From Bifidobacterium sp. UBA6881 (lineage in GTDB: Bacteria; Actinomycetota; Actinomycetes; Actinomycetales; Bifidobacteriaceae), in the NCBI GenBank assembly GCA_002451435.1, contig DKCF01000020.1, positions 1 through 50,115 on the forward strand: a DNA stretch of 50,115 nt, written 5' to 3'. Made by a program: the position numbers and the translations under genes. The stretch's first letter is position 1, and each line of letters begins with the position of its first letter. Below, piece after piece: positions 1 through 7,807 of the stretch. Below the pieces are notes generated by a model. It did not search any database and was not told the origin of the DNA. It saw nothing but the letters and a program-made list of their open reading frames with translations.

Positions 1-387
1 ACGGAAATTACGACGATCGCCATCGCGACGGTCGTCACGACGGTACCGCGGATTGTCATTGCCGCGGCCGCCGCGGTATCCGCGATGGTCGTCATGACGC
101 TGGCCGTCGCGGTTGAACTTGCGCGGACCGTTGTGGAAACGACGCTCCTGGCCTTCACCTTCACCATCACGATGGAAATCGCGGTCGCGGCGGAAACCGC
201 CGTTGCCCTTGCGATAGCCGCCCTTGTGGTCGTCGTTGTGGAAGCCACCGGAACGGTGTCCGTAGGACTTGCCGCCGTTGCCGCGCGGCTTGAATCCCTT
301 GCCGCCGCGGTTGCCCGGACGACCCGAACCGTAGGACTTATGGTTTCCGTAGGACTTGCCGCGGGATCCGCGCTGTTCTTCTGCCAT
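1..387 (-). CDS. Arg/Gly-rich low-complexity protein, N-terminal part (runs off the window)
   Basis: The frame opens with ATG at 387 and stays open to the window edge, so only the first 129 residues are visible. AAGGAAAA lies 7-14 nt upstream and supports this start. The protein begins MAEEQRGSRGKSYG and is almost pure low complexity. Gly, Arg, Asn, Asp and His dominate. KSYG occurs three times within the first 55 residues, followed by many RGG, RRD and GGF units. There is no membrane segment and no recognisable fold. Such RGG/SYG composition is typical of nucleic-acid-binding disordered tails, so the rest of the gene may carry an RNA- or DNA-handling domain; that is inference. It lies 76 bp downstream of tyrS on the same strand. 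Function unknown from the visible part. Confidence 0.75.
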   Translation of the reverse strand, partial: MAEEQRGSRGKSYGNHKSYGSGRPGNRGGKGFKPRGNGGKSYGHRSGGFHNDDHKGGYRKGNGGFRRDRDFHRDGEGEGQERRFHNGPRKFNRDGQRHDDHRGYRGGRGNDNPRYRRDDRRDGDRRNFR

Positions 388-463
388 GCTTTTCCTTGTT
401 TTCCTTAGATTTTTTCTCGATGATTGTGATTTGACGGTTATACCGATCGCGTCGGTTCGGCGC
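388..463. other. Spacer between tyrS and the Arg/Gly-rich gene
   Basis: It holds the ribosome site of the Arg/Gly-rich gene (AAGGAAAA, minus strand) and a small ACCGA-CGCGA-TCGGT stem near 440-456. No T tract follows, so I do not call a terminator. The two genes may be cotranscribed. Confidence 0.4.
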
Positions 464-1771
464 TCATGCGCGTTCGACCGCGCCAAGAGCCTTCTTGCCT
501 CGACGGATAAGCGCGAAACGCCCGTGCAGGAAGTCGTCTTCCGTGAGGGTCTGGTCCTGGTCCGCGACGCGTGCGTTGTTGAGGTACACGCCACCGGATT
601 TGATGGTCTTGCGGGCCTCGGAAATCGACTTGAACAGTCCGGCCTTCATTCCGGCTTCGGCGACGCGGTCGCCGACGGAGGCCTTGGCGAATTCGCCATC
701 GACCTTCACACCTTCGAGGGCCGCTTCCAGCACGGACTCCTCGATGCCGGCAAGGTCTCCGCCACGGCCGAACAACGCGCCGGCCGCGTCCAGCGCCTGG
801 CGCGTCGCCTCTTCCCCATGCACGAAACTGGTGACCTCCCAAGCCAGGGTGCGCTGTGCCTCGCGCGCGCCCGGATTGGTCTTGCTCTCCTCGACGAGAC
901 GTTCGATTTCGGCCTTCGGCAGGAAGGTGAACGCCTTCAGCAGGTTCTCCATCTCGCTGTCCGGACGGTTGAACCAGAACTGGTAGAACTTGTAGGGGCT
1001 GAGCATGGTGCCGTCCAGCCAGACGGCGTTGCCTTCGGACTTGCCGAACTTCTTGCCCTGGGCGTCGGTGATGATCGGGCTGGTGAACACGTTCACGTCC
1101 ACGCCACGCACCTTGTGGATCAGGTCGAGGCCGGAGGTGAGGTTGCCCCACTGGTCGGAACCGCCGATCTCCATCACGCAATGGTATTCGTCGAACAGGT
1201 GCAGGAAGTCGTTGCCCTGCAGCACCTGGTAGCTGAACTCGGTGAAGGAGATGCCTTCCTCGGAGTTCAGACGCCGCGCCACCGTGTCTTTGGCGAGCAT
1301 GGTGCCCATGCGGAAGTTCTTGCCGACGTCACGCAGGAAGTCGATGACGCTCATCTGCGCGGTCCAGTCGTAGTTGGACACGAAACGCACCGGATTGTCG
1401 CCTTCGGTTTCGAGGATGCCGCCGATCTGCTTCTTCAGACGCTCGGCCCAGCCGGCCACGACATCCTTCGGATTCAGCGTGCGTTCGCCGGATTGACGTG
1501 GATCGCCGATCAGTCCGGTGGCCCCGCCCACCAAGGCGATGGGATGGTGGCCCGCCGCCTGAAGGTGACGCATGTTGATCAGCTGCACCAGATTACCGAT
1601 GTGCAGGGAGGCTGCGGTCGGGTCGAAACCGCAATAATAGGTGATGGGCTCTCCGTTCAACGCTTCGGCGAGTCGATCCCTGTCAGTGGACTGGGAAATC
1701 AACCCGCGCCATTCCAGTTCATCAAGGACGGAATCGAAACCGGCCTCCTTGAAATCGATGACGTGAGCCAT
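464..1771 (-). CDS. tyrS: Tyrosyl-tRNA synthetase
   Basis: Charges tRNA-Tyr with tyrosine in the cytoplasm. The 435-residue protein has the class I signatures: HIGN at residues 57-60 (HIGH motif) and KFGKS at 241-245 (KMSKS loop). The tyrosine-binding pattern YYCGFDPTA lies at 45-53. A C-terminal S4-like RNA-binding segment is seen at about 370-430 (SISEARKTIKSGGVYLNN). Length matches bacterial TyrRS. The ATG at 1771 is preceded by GGGAGAAAACAGCT, a good ribosome site. It follows the CmpB-like gene by about 210 bp, with no T-box or other leader that I recognise, and precedes the Arg/Gly-rich gene. Confident call. Confidence 0.97.
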   Translation of the reverse strand: MAHVIDFKEAGFDSVLDELEWRGLISQSTDRDRLAEALNGEPITYYCGFDPTAASLHIGNLVQLINMRHLQAAGHHPIALVGGATGLIGDPRQSGERTLNPKDVVAGWAERLKKQIGGILETEGDNPVRFVSNYDWTAQMSVIDFLRDVGKNFRMGTMLAKDTVARRLNSEEGISFTEFSYQVLQGNDFLHLFDEYHCVMEIGGSDQWGNLTSGLDLIHKVRGVDVNVFTSPIITDAQGKKFGKSEGNAVWLDGTMLSPYKFYQFWFNRPDSEMENLLKAFTFLPKAEIERLVEESKTNPGAREAQRTLAWEVTSFVHGEEATRQALDAAGALFGRGGDLAGIEESVLEAALEGVKVDGEFAKASVGDRVAEAGMKAGLFKSISEARKTIKSGGVYLNNARVADQDQTLTEDDFLHGRFALIRRGKKALGAVERA

Positions 1772-1983
1772 AGCTGTTTTCTCCCTATCGAATTGTGGAC
1801 GTTACCGCGTTTTACGCACCCTACAGTCTCGCAGAAGACGAAGACAGCGGGACTTGGCGTTTCCGCCCGCGATCACGGGAACGCGGGATTCGTCCAACCA
1901 GCGCAGAAACGCCCGTCAGTCATGCCTTCCACCAGTCGCACCTATGTTGAAGACCGTGCCAAGCCATGTCGCTATGGTCGTCG

Positions 1984-2766
1984 TCATTTCCTTCTGCGGA
2001 TCATCTCGCGCACGGTTTCGATGATCTTGCTGTATTTCGCCGATTCGGTGGAACGCATATGCGGGAACGCCGCGATCATGCGGCGCTGCTGCCTGTTGAG
2101 CACCGAGGCGACCGCCGTCTGCGCATGGGCGAACAGTTCCTGCGAGGACTCGGAGAGACCATGCACCTTCTCCGAGAACACGTCCCTGCCCCATTGCCAC
2201 GAGTCGCCGGCCTTTTCGGCGTACGACTGGACCATGTCGCCGAGTTTCGCGAGGTTGTCGGCCAAATCGGCCATGCCGAGCACGGTGACGATGGTATCGA
2301 TGATGACGGCCACGGCGAACACCGCGCACATCGCATGCACGGCAGGCAACGGAATCACGCTCGTGGCGTATGCGACTGCCGGGTGCACGACGTTGACGAT
2401 GAGCACGCCGGCGAAACCGAACACCACGGCGCCGAGCAGGCAGATGCGGCCGTGGATGTTGAACCGGTAGTTGCTGTAATCCCACCATCGCGCGTGGAAC
2501 AGCCGCTCCATGCCCCATGACGTGACGTATTCGAGCACGCTCGCGCCGAGCGAGGAAACGAGAAAAATCGCCATGGAATCGTGCACGTCACGCAATAGCA
2601 CGACCGCGAGCACCGCTCCACAACCGTAGATCGGGCATAACGGCCCGTTGAGGAAACCACGGTTCACCCAGCGGCGTTCGGTCGCCGAAACGAGGATCGA
2701 TTCGTAGATCCAACCGATGAATGAATAGAACAGAAACCAGAGAAACAGATATTCCAAGGCAATCAT
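1984..2766 (-). CDS. CmpB-type (DUF/ABC_trans_CmpB) polytopic membrane protein
   Basis: A 260-residue membrane protein starting MIALEYLFLWFLFYSFIGW. Features of the family often annotated 'putative ABC transporter permease' (CmpB) are visible: an N-terminal membrane segment followed by GWIYES, a RGFLNGPLCPIYG motif, and about four further hydrophobic segments to residue ~170. A soluble, helical, charged C-terminal tail follows. The ATG at 2766 has GAGGA about 8 nt upstream. A longer in-frame start at 2910 would overlap the upstream HD-domain gene and adds non-conserved sequence, so I rejected it. It lies 28 bp behind the HD-domain gene and is probably cotranscribed with it. No ATPase is adjacent, so real transport activity is doubtful; the function of the family is unknown. 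Confidence 0.8.
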   Translation of the reverse strand: MIALEYLFLWFLFYSFIGWIYESILVSATERRWVNRGFLNGPLCPIYGCGAVLAVVLLRDVHDSMAIFLVSSLGASVLEYVTSWGMERLFHARWWDYSNYRFNIHGRICLLGAVVFGFAGVLIVNVVHPAVAYATSVIPLPAVHAMCAVFAVAVIIDTIVTVLGMADLADNLAKLGDMVQSYAEKAGDSWQWGRDVFSEKVHGLSESSQELFAHAQTAVASVLNRQQRRMIAAFPHMRSTESAKYSKIIETVREMIRRRK

Positions 2767-2794
2767 GCCGAATCCTCGTCGTTTCGAATCGTCG

Positions 2795-3307
2795 TCAGCG
2801 CGAAATGCCGGAGGTGCCCGGCCTTTTCGGCCTGTCGAACCTTTCCATGGAGAACGTTTCCCTGGTGGCGCTGATCTTGTCGGCCAAGGTGACCAGATAT
2901 CCTTCGACATACCTGGGAGGAACCGGCGTCAGGGGAAACATATGGTGCGCGATGCTGTCACGCTCCACACGATTGAGCCTGAAATCCCTCATCGCGTTGC
3001 GCATGGCCGCTCCCCCGTGGGTGAATCCATGGAAACGGTGCGCGCCATCGTCCCAATCATGCCAGTCATAGAGAAAATAATCGTGGAGCAAAGCGGCGCG
3101 GACCAGCGAATGCAGGTCGACCCGATGCCACAGATGCAGCCGGTCGGCGAGCCATACCGCCAGACATGCCACACGGATGGAATGGGCGAATGTGGTCACC
3201 GCACCATGCTGGTAGCAGTTTCTCTCGATTCGCATATGCCGATGCCCGATGATTTCGGCGCCGTGTTGCTGCACGAGGCGTTGGATCTGCGTTCGAGTGA
3301 GATGCAC
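2795..3307 (-). CDS. HD-domain protein (putative phosphohydrolase)
   Basis: A 170-residue soluble protein with HD-superfamily metal ligands: H42 (TTFAHSIRV), H75-D76 (AALLHDYFLYDWHD), H121-H122 (IAHHMFPL) and D143 (LADKISATRE). HD proteins use a metal centre to hydrolyse phosphate esters; the substrate cannot be read from the sequence. The start is GTG at 3307 with a weak ribosome site, 47 bp downstream of the argH stop. No in-frame ATG lies upstream, so the start is the least certain part. Its stop is 28 bp before the CmpB-like gene, a pairing that suggests one transcript. Similar small HD proteins occur beside CmpB-like membrane proteins in Firmicutes (family knowledge, not checked here). 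Confidence 0.8.
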   Translation of the reverse strand: MHLTRTQIQRLVQQHGAEIIGHRHMRIERNCYQHGAVTTFAHSIRVACLAVWLADRLHLWHRVDLHSLVRAALLHDYFLYDWHDWDDGAHRFHGFTHGGAAMRNAMRDFRLNRVERDSIAHHMFPLTPVPPRYVEGYLVTLADKISATRETFSMERFDRPKRPGTSGISR

Positions 3308-3354
3308 CGCTTTGCCTGATTTCTCGATTATGTTTCCGATTGGCGGACTGCCGG

Positions 3355-4842
3355 TTACTTGAGCAGCGATTCCGGGCTTTTGTATGCGGAACCGTCGCTG
3401 ATGGAGTTGGCGAAGACGCGCAGCTGCTCCACGGAGGACTTGGCCGCGGCGATCTGTTCGCGCACCCTGAGCGGCGAAGTGCCACCCTTGCCGTTGCGCG
3501 CGGAGACGGAGCCCTCGGTGGACAGCACCTCGCGCACTTCAGGAGCCTTGTCCGCGGGAAGGAAGCCCTGGAACACGCCGATGAAATCCTCGTCGGTCAG
3601 ATCCCATAGCTCCTGTCCGCGGTCTTCGGCGATTTTCACGCATGCGCCGGAAAGCTCATGCGCGTGGCGGAACGGCACGCCGTTTTTGACGAGCCATTCG
3701 GCAATGTCGGTCGCCAACGCGAATCCGGTGGGGGCCTCGGCTTCCAGACGCTCCTTGTCGAAGGTCATGGTAGCGACCATGCCGGTGAAGGCGGGAAGCA
3801 GCACCTCGAGGGTGTCCACCTGATCGAAGACGGCTTCCTTGTCTTCCTGCAGGTCGCGGGCGTACGCGGTCGGCAGGCCCTTGAGCGTTGCCAGCAGACC
3901 GGTCAGGTCGCCGATGAGACGGCCGGACTTGCCGCGTGCGAGCTCGGCGATGTCCGGGTTCTTCTTCTGCGGCATGATGGAGGAACCGGTGGAGTACGCG
4001 TCATCGAGACGCACGAAGGCGAACTCCTGGGTGTTCCAGATGATGATTTCCTCGGAAAGACGGCTGATGTCCACGCCGGTCATGGCCGCGATGAACGCGA
4101 ATTCCGCGACGAGGTCGCGGCTTGCCGTACCGTCGATGGAGTTGGCGGTGACTTTGGAGAAACCGAGTTCGCGGGCCACCGCCACCGGGTCGAGGCCGAG
4201 CGTGTTGCCGGCAAGCGCGCCGGAGCCATACGGGCTGGCGTCGATGCGGTTGTCCCAATCGGACAGACGTTCCACGTCACGCAGCAGCGGCCAGACATGG
4301 GCCATGAGCTGGTGCGCGAGCAGAACCGGCTGCGCATGCTGCATGTGGGTGCGGCCCGGCATGACGGTGCGTCCGGCTTTTTCGGCCTGCTCGATCAGCG
4401 CGGCGGCGAGGCCGAGCAGCAGTTTGGCGATGACGCGGCTGTGGCGGCGCAGCCACATGCGAATCAGCGCGGCGATCTGGTCGTTGCGGGAACGGCCGGC
4501 GCGCAATTTGCCGCCGAGTTCGTCGCCGGCGATGTCCAGCAGTCCACGTTCGAGGGCGGTGGCCTCGTCCTCGTCATCCTCGATCGGCGCGAAAGCGCCC
4601 GAATCGACGCGGCGCTGCAGTTCGTCGAGGGAATCCTCCATGCGCTGCAGCTCGTCGGCGGTCAGCAGTCCGGCGCGGCCGAGCGCACGCGCATGCGCAC
4701 GCGAGCCCGCGATGTCGTCGTCCGCCAGACGCCAGTCGAACTGGGTGGATTTGCTCAATCGGGCGAGTTCCGGAGACGGTCCGGATTTGAAGCGGCCACC
4801 CCACAGGGCGAGGTGCTCACCATTGGTTGTGCTCTCGGTCAT
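3355..4842 (-). CDS. argH: Argininosuccinate lyase
   Basis: Last step of arginine synthesis: splits argininosuccinate into arginine and fumarate in the cytoplasm. The 495-residue protein carries the fumarase/ASL superfamily signature GSSIMPQKKNPD at 286-297, with the flexible catalytic serine loop. The GRTHMQ segment with its His is at 163-168, and SRNDQ is at 118-122. The start ATG at 4842 follows AAGGAGAT. It is the last gene of the arg cluster, 115 bp behind argG; that spacer holds a large imperfect hairpin (4866-4924) described separately. Length is slightly above the usual 460-470 residues. Confident call. Confidence 0.97.
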   Translation of the reverse strand: MTESTTNGEHLALWGGRFKSGPSPELARLSKSTQFDWRLADDDIAGSRAHARALGRAGLLTADELQRMEDSLDELQRRVDSGAFAPIEDDEDEATALERGLLDIAGDELGGKLRAGRSRNDQIAALIRMWLRRHSRVIAKLLLGLAAALIEQAEKAGRTVMPGRTHMQHAQPVLLAHQLMAHVWPLLRDVERLSDWDNRIDASPYGSGALAGNTLGLDPVAVARELGFSKVTANSIDGTASRDLVAEFAFIAAMTGVDISRLSEEIIIWNTQEFAFVRLDDAYSTGSSIMPQKKNPDIAELARGKSGRLIGDLTGLLATLKGLPTAYARDLQEDKEAVFDQVDTLEVLLPAFTGMVATMTFDKERLEAEAPTGFALATDIAEWLVKNGVPFRHAHELSGACVKIAEDRGQELWDLTDEDFIGVFQGFLPADKAPEVREVLSTEGSVSARNGKGGTSPLRVREQIAAAKSSVEQLRVFANSISDGSAYKSPESLLK

Positions 4843-4865
4843 TTTCCATATCTCCTTGCAAACAT

Positions 4866-4924
4866 GACTGAGGGAGAGAATACCAGTCAGGATAGTCCTA
4901 ACGGCGTTCTCTCCCCCATCAGTC
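4866..4924 (-). other. Intercistronic hairpin between argG and argH
   Basis: On the minus strand GACTGA...GGGAGAGAA (4919-4924 and 4907-4915) pairs with TTCTCTCCC and TCAGTC (4872-4880 and 4866-4871), about 15 bp with a three-base bulge. The loop contains a small inner stem AGGA/TCCT (4889-4899). It lies after the argG stop and before the argH ribosome site. No clean T tract follows, so it looks more like an mRNA stabiliser, processing site or partial attenuator than a full terminator. The function is inference. Confidence 0.55.
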
Positions 4925-4957
4925 AGAACGATTCGCCGGCGCGGTGACGCGTTCGGC

Positions 4958-6196
4958 TCACTCGACGCTGTTTTCCGGGACCTCGATGCCCTTGCCGAAC
5001 TTGATGTCGCGGGCAGCGGCCACGCGGCTCGGCAGACCGTAGATGTCGATGAAGCCGTTGGAGGACTTCTGGTCGAAGCTGTCGCCGGAATCGTAGGTGG
5101 CGAGGTTGTAGTCGTACAGCGAGGTGTCGGAACGACGGCCGGTCACCACGGCGCGTCCACCGTGCAGCACCATGCGGACCTCGCCGGAGACGTACTTCTG
5201 GGTGTCTTCGATGAAGGCGTTCAGGGACTGCGTCGCCGGGGAGAACCACTGCGCGTCGTAGACCAGCTCGGCCCAGCGCTTGTCGATGTCGCGCTTGATG
5301 CGGTGCTGCTCGCGCTCGAGGCAGCAGTTCTCGAGTTCCTGGTGGGCGGTGATCAGCGCCACGGCACCCGGAGCCTCATACAGCTCACGGGACTTGATGC
5401 CGACCAGACGGTCCTCGATCAAGTCGATGCGGCCGATGCCCTGGGCACCCGCACGACGGTTCATCTCTTCGATCGCCTGCAGTGGGGTGACGTCGCGGCC
5501 GTCGATCTTGACCGGCACGCCCTGCTTGAATTCGATGACAACCTCGTCCTCGACCGGCGGGAACGCCGGATCGTCGGTGTACGAGTAGCAATCCTTGGTC
5601 GGACCGTTCCACGGATCCTCGAGGAAACCGGTCTCGATGGCACGGCCCCACACGTTCTGGTCGATGGAGAACGGGCTCTTCTCGGTCTGCGTGATCGGCA
5701 GCTTGTGCTCCTTGGCGAACGCGATTTCGACATCGCGGGTGAGCGACAGGTCGCGGATCGGGCTGATCGCCTTCAGCGTCGGATCGATGGACGCGATGGA
5801 GACTTCGAAACGCACCTGGTCGTTGCCCTTGCCGGTGCATCCATGGGAGATGGTATCGGCGCCGAACTGGTGGGCGGCGCGCACGAGGTGCTTGGAGATC
5901 AGCGGACGGGAGATGGCGGAAACCAGCGGGTACACGCCCTCGTACATGGCGTTGGCCTTCAAGGCCTTCATGCAGTATTCGTTGGCGAACTCGTCACGGG
6001 CGTCGACCACGTAGGCCTCGACCGCGCCGCAATCCAAAGCGCGCTGCTTGATGGTCTCAAGGCTCTCGCCGCCCTGGCCAACGTCGAGGGACACGGCCAC
6101 GACATCCTTGCCGGTGCGCTCCTTGAGGTATGAAATGGCGACGGAGGTGTCAAGACCACCGGAGTACGCCAGGACGAGACGATTCTTATCGCTCAT
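4958..6196 (-). CDS. argG: Argininosuccinate synthase
   Basis: Joins citrulline and aspartate with ATP to make argininosuccinate. The 412-residue protein has the PP-loop ATP-binding motif AYSGGLDTS near the N-terminus, SLDVGQGG shortly after, and the internal GCTGKGNDQVRFE segment typical of the family. Length equals the usual type-I ArgG. I chose ATG 6196 (MSDKNRLVLAYSGG) because GAAAGGGA sits about 7 nt upstream; an in-frame TTG seven codons earlier has no better ribosome site. The gene is separated from argR by 95 bp carrying two ArgR-type inverted repeats and a TATACT -10 sequence, so it probably has its own arginine-repressed promoter in addition to read-through. Confidence 0.97.
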   Translation of the reverse strand: MSDKNRLVLAYSGGLDTSVAISYLKERTGKDVVAVSLDVGQGGESLETIKQRALDCGAVEAYVVDARDEFANEYCMKALKANAMYEGVYPLVSAISRPLISKHLVRAAHQFGADTISHGCTGKGNDQVRFEVSIASIDPTLKAISPIRDLSLTRDVEIAFAKEHKLPITQTEKSPFSIDQNVWGRAIETGFLEDPWNGPTKDCYSYTDDPAFPPVEDEVVIEFKQGVPVKIDGRDVTPLQAIEEMNRRAGAQGIGRIDLIEDRLVGIKSRELYEAPGAVALITAHQELENCCLEREQHRIKRDIDKRWAELVYDAQWFSPATQSLNAFIEDTQKYVSGEVRMVLHGGRAVVTGRRSDTSLYDYNLATYDSGDSFDQKSSNGFIDIYGLPSRVAAARDIKFGKGIEVPENSVE

Positions 6197-6229
6197 GGTT
6201 TCCCTTTCTTGCAACAAATGTTATTCATC

Positions 6230-6275
6230 AGTATATGCAATACCTTGTATATTTATGCATATCTGACGCATAATG
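6230..6275 (-). promoter_or_regulatory. argG promoter with two ArgR (ARG-box-like) inverted repeats
   Basis: Box A (6233-6252) reads ATATGC-N8-GTATAT with the same eight-base spacer core (AATACCTT) as the argC box (AATACTTT). Box B (6253-6273) reads TTATGC-N9-GCATAA, a perfect 6-bp inverted repeat. On the minus strand a TATACT -10 candidate lies at 6235-6230, overlapping box A. ArgR hexamers usually bind paired 18-bp AT-rich boxes, so repression by promoter occlusion is expected. The boxes are seen directly; ArgR binding is inferred from similarity to the argC site and the neighbouring argR. Confidence 0.75.
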
Positions 6276-6291
6276 TCCACTATACGGCCAT

Positions 6292-6810
6292 TCACCCTTT
6301 GGACACGACGTCCAAGAGCCATTGCGCGCGTTTTTTCGCGCTGTCGTCGTCGGCGCAGATCACCATAACGGTATCATCGCCGGCGATGGTACCCAGCACC
6401 CCGCCGATCGTCTGCTTGTCGATGACGCTCGCGACATACTGCGCGGCGCCCGACGGGGTATGCACGACCACGAGGTTGCGCGCGGCGGCCACGGAAGTGA
6501 CCAGTCCCGAAAGGATGCGGCTTATCTGTTGTTCCATTTTGGCGTCCGAACCGCCCGTTGGATGGTCCTCGGGCTGTTGGACGCCGATGGCATACGCGAC
6601 GGTGCCGTCGGACAGGCGCGTTTTCGTGGCGTGGATCTCATCGAGGTCACGACTCAACGTGGCCTGGGTCACTTCGATGCCCTGATCGGCGAGAATCTGC
6701 GACAGCTGCGATTGCGAAGTGACGACGCACGTCAGCAGCGCCTGCTCGATGGCGCTCAGTCGAGCGGCCCGGGTGGCAGGACGCTGCAACGCGGGAGTTG
6801 AATCGGTCAT
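6292..6810 (-). CDS. argR: Arginine repressor ArgR
   Basis: DNA-binding, arginine-sensing hexameric repressor. The 172-residue protein has an N-terminal winged helix (about residues 15-75) with the recognition segment TQATLSRDL at 48-56. Its C-terminal oligomerisation and arginine-binding domain contains GTIAGDDTV at 140-148; the paired Asp residues contact arginine in this family. The start ATG overlaps the argF stop by one base (TGATG), implying translational coupling. As part of the operon it represses through the argC box, it is probably autoregulated. The boxes before argC and argG are its likely targets. Confidence 0.96.
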   Translation of the reverse strand: MTDSTPALQRPATRAARLSAIEQALLTCVVTSQSQLSQILADQGIEVTQATLSRDLDEIHATKTRLSDGTVAYAIGVQQPEDHPTGGSDAKMEQQISRILSGLVTSVAAARNLVVVHTPSGAAQYVASVIDKQTIGGVLGTIAGDDTVMVICADDDSAKKRAQWLLDVVSKG

Positions 6811-7778
6811 CAGACCAGCAGACTTTCGTCTCCACGAGCCTTGCCGGCCAGCCAGGTCAGCAGGGCCTTCTGGGCGTGCAGACGGTTGCCCGCTTCGTCC
6901 CAGACCACGGACTGCGGCCCGTCGATGACCTCGGAGGTGACTTCCTTGCCGCGATACGCCGGCAGGCAGTGCTGGAAAATCGCGTCATCCTTGGCCTCGG
7001 CCATCAGGCCGGCGTTCACCTGGTAATCCCAGAACGGCTTGGATCGGATGGCGTATTCGGCCTCCTCGCCCATGGAGACCCATGTGTCGGTGAACACGCA
7101 GTCGGCGCCGGAGACGGCTTCCTTCGGATCGGTGGTCACGAGGACGGAGCCGCCGGTTTCGGAGGCGATGGCCTCGGCATCGGCCACGATCTGCGGATCG
7201 GGCAGGTAGCCGTAGGGGCCGGCCACGCGGACGTCCATACCGGCCACGGCACCGCCGAGCAGGTACGAATTCGACATGTTGTTGGCGGCGTCGCCCACAT
7301 AGGCGATGGTCTGGTTCTTCAGGTTGTCGACGCCACCGCGATGCTCGGCGATGGTCTGGAAATCGGCGAGGATCTGGCAGGGATGGAACTCGTCGGTCAA
7401 CGCGTTCACCACCGGGTGCGTGGAGTAGCGTGCCATCTCCTCGACGCGGTCCTGCCCGAACGTGCGCCACACCACGCCATAGGCCATGCGGTCGAGCACG
7501 CGCGCGGTGTCGGCGACGGGTTCGCCGCGGCCGAGCTGGGAGCCCGACTTGTCGATGACCAGAGGGTATCCGCCCAATTCGGCGACGCCGATGGAGAAGC
7601 TGGAACGGGTGCGGGTGCTGGGCTTGTCGAAAATCACCGCGATGCCCTGGGGGCCGGCGAACGGCTGGTGGTAGAAGCGGTTCTTGTGGAACTTGATGGC
7701 CAGTTCGAGAACCTGCTTCTGTTCTTCATGATTGAGATCGTCGTCACGCAGCATGTGGCGCAATTCAGGTGTTGCCAT
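6810..7778 (-). CDS. argF: Ornithine carbamoyltransferase
   Basis: Transfers the carbamoyl group from carbamoyl phosphate to ornithine, giving citrulline. The 322-residue protein shows the phosphate-binding STRTR at 54-58, HPCQ at 132-135 and the ornithine-binding HCLP near residue 274. I chose ATG 7778 (MATPELRHML) because AAGGAG precedes it by about 8 nt and upstream in-frame sequence is Arg-rich nonsense overlapping argD. It sits 29 bp after argD, and its stop overlaps the argR start. Confidence 0.97.
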   Translation of the reverse strand: MATPELRHMLRDDDLNHEEQKQVLELAIKFHKNRFYHQPFAGPQGIAVIFDKPSTRTRSSFSIGVAELGGYPLVIDKSGSQLGRGEPVADTARVLDRMAYGVVWRTFGQDRVEEMARYSTHPVVNALTDEFHPCQILADFQTIAEHRGGVDNLKNQTIAYVGDAANNMSNSYLLGGAVAGMDVRVAGPYGYLPDPQIVADAEAIASETGGSVLVTTDPKEAVSGADCVFTDTWVSMGEEAEYAIRSKPFWDYQVNAGLMAEAKDDAIFQHCLPAYRGKEVTSEVIDGPQSVVWDEAGNRLHAQKALLTWLAGKARGDESLLV

Positions 7779-7807
7779 GTTCGGCTCTCCTTTCGAATCC
7801 GGTTGGC

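Noticed and set aside
1772..1983. A T-box leader or tRNA upstream of tyrS
   Set aside because: No T-box sequence, specifier stem or tRNA T-arm motif was found in this spacer.
356..2470. A 704-codon plus-strand frame opposite tyrS
   Set aside because: tyrS has both synthetase signatures on the minus strand; the plus frame is a shadow.
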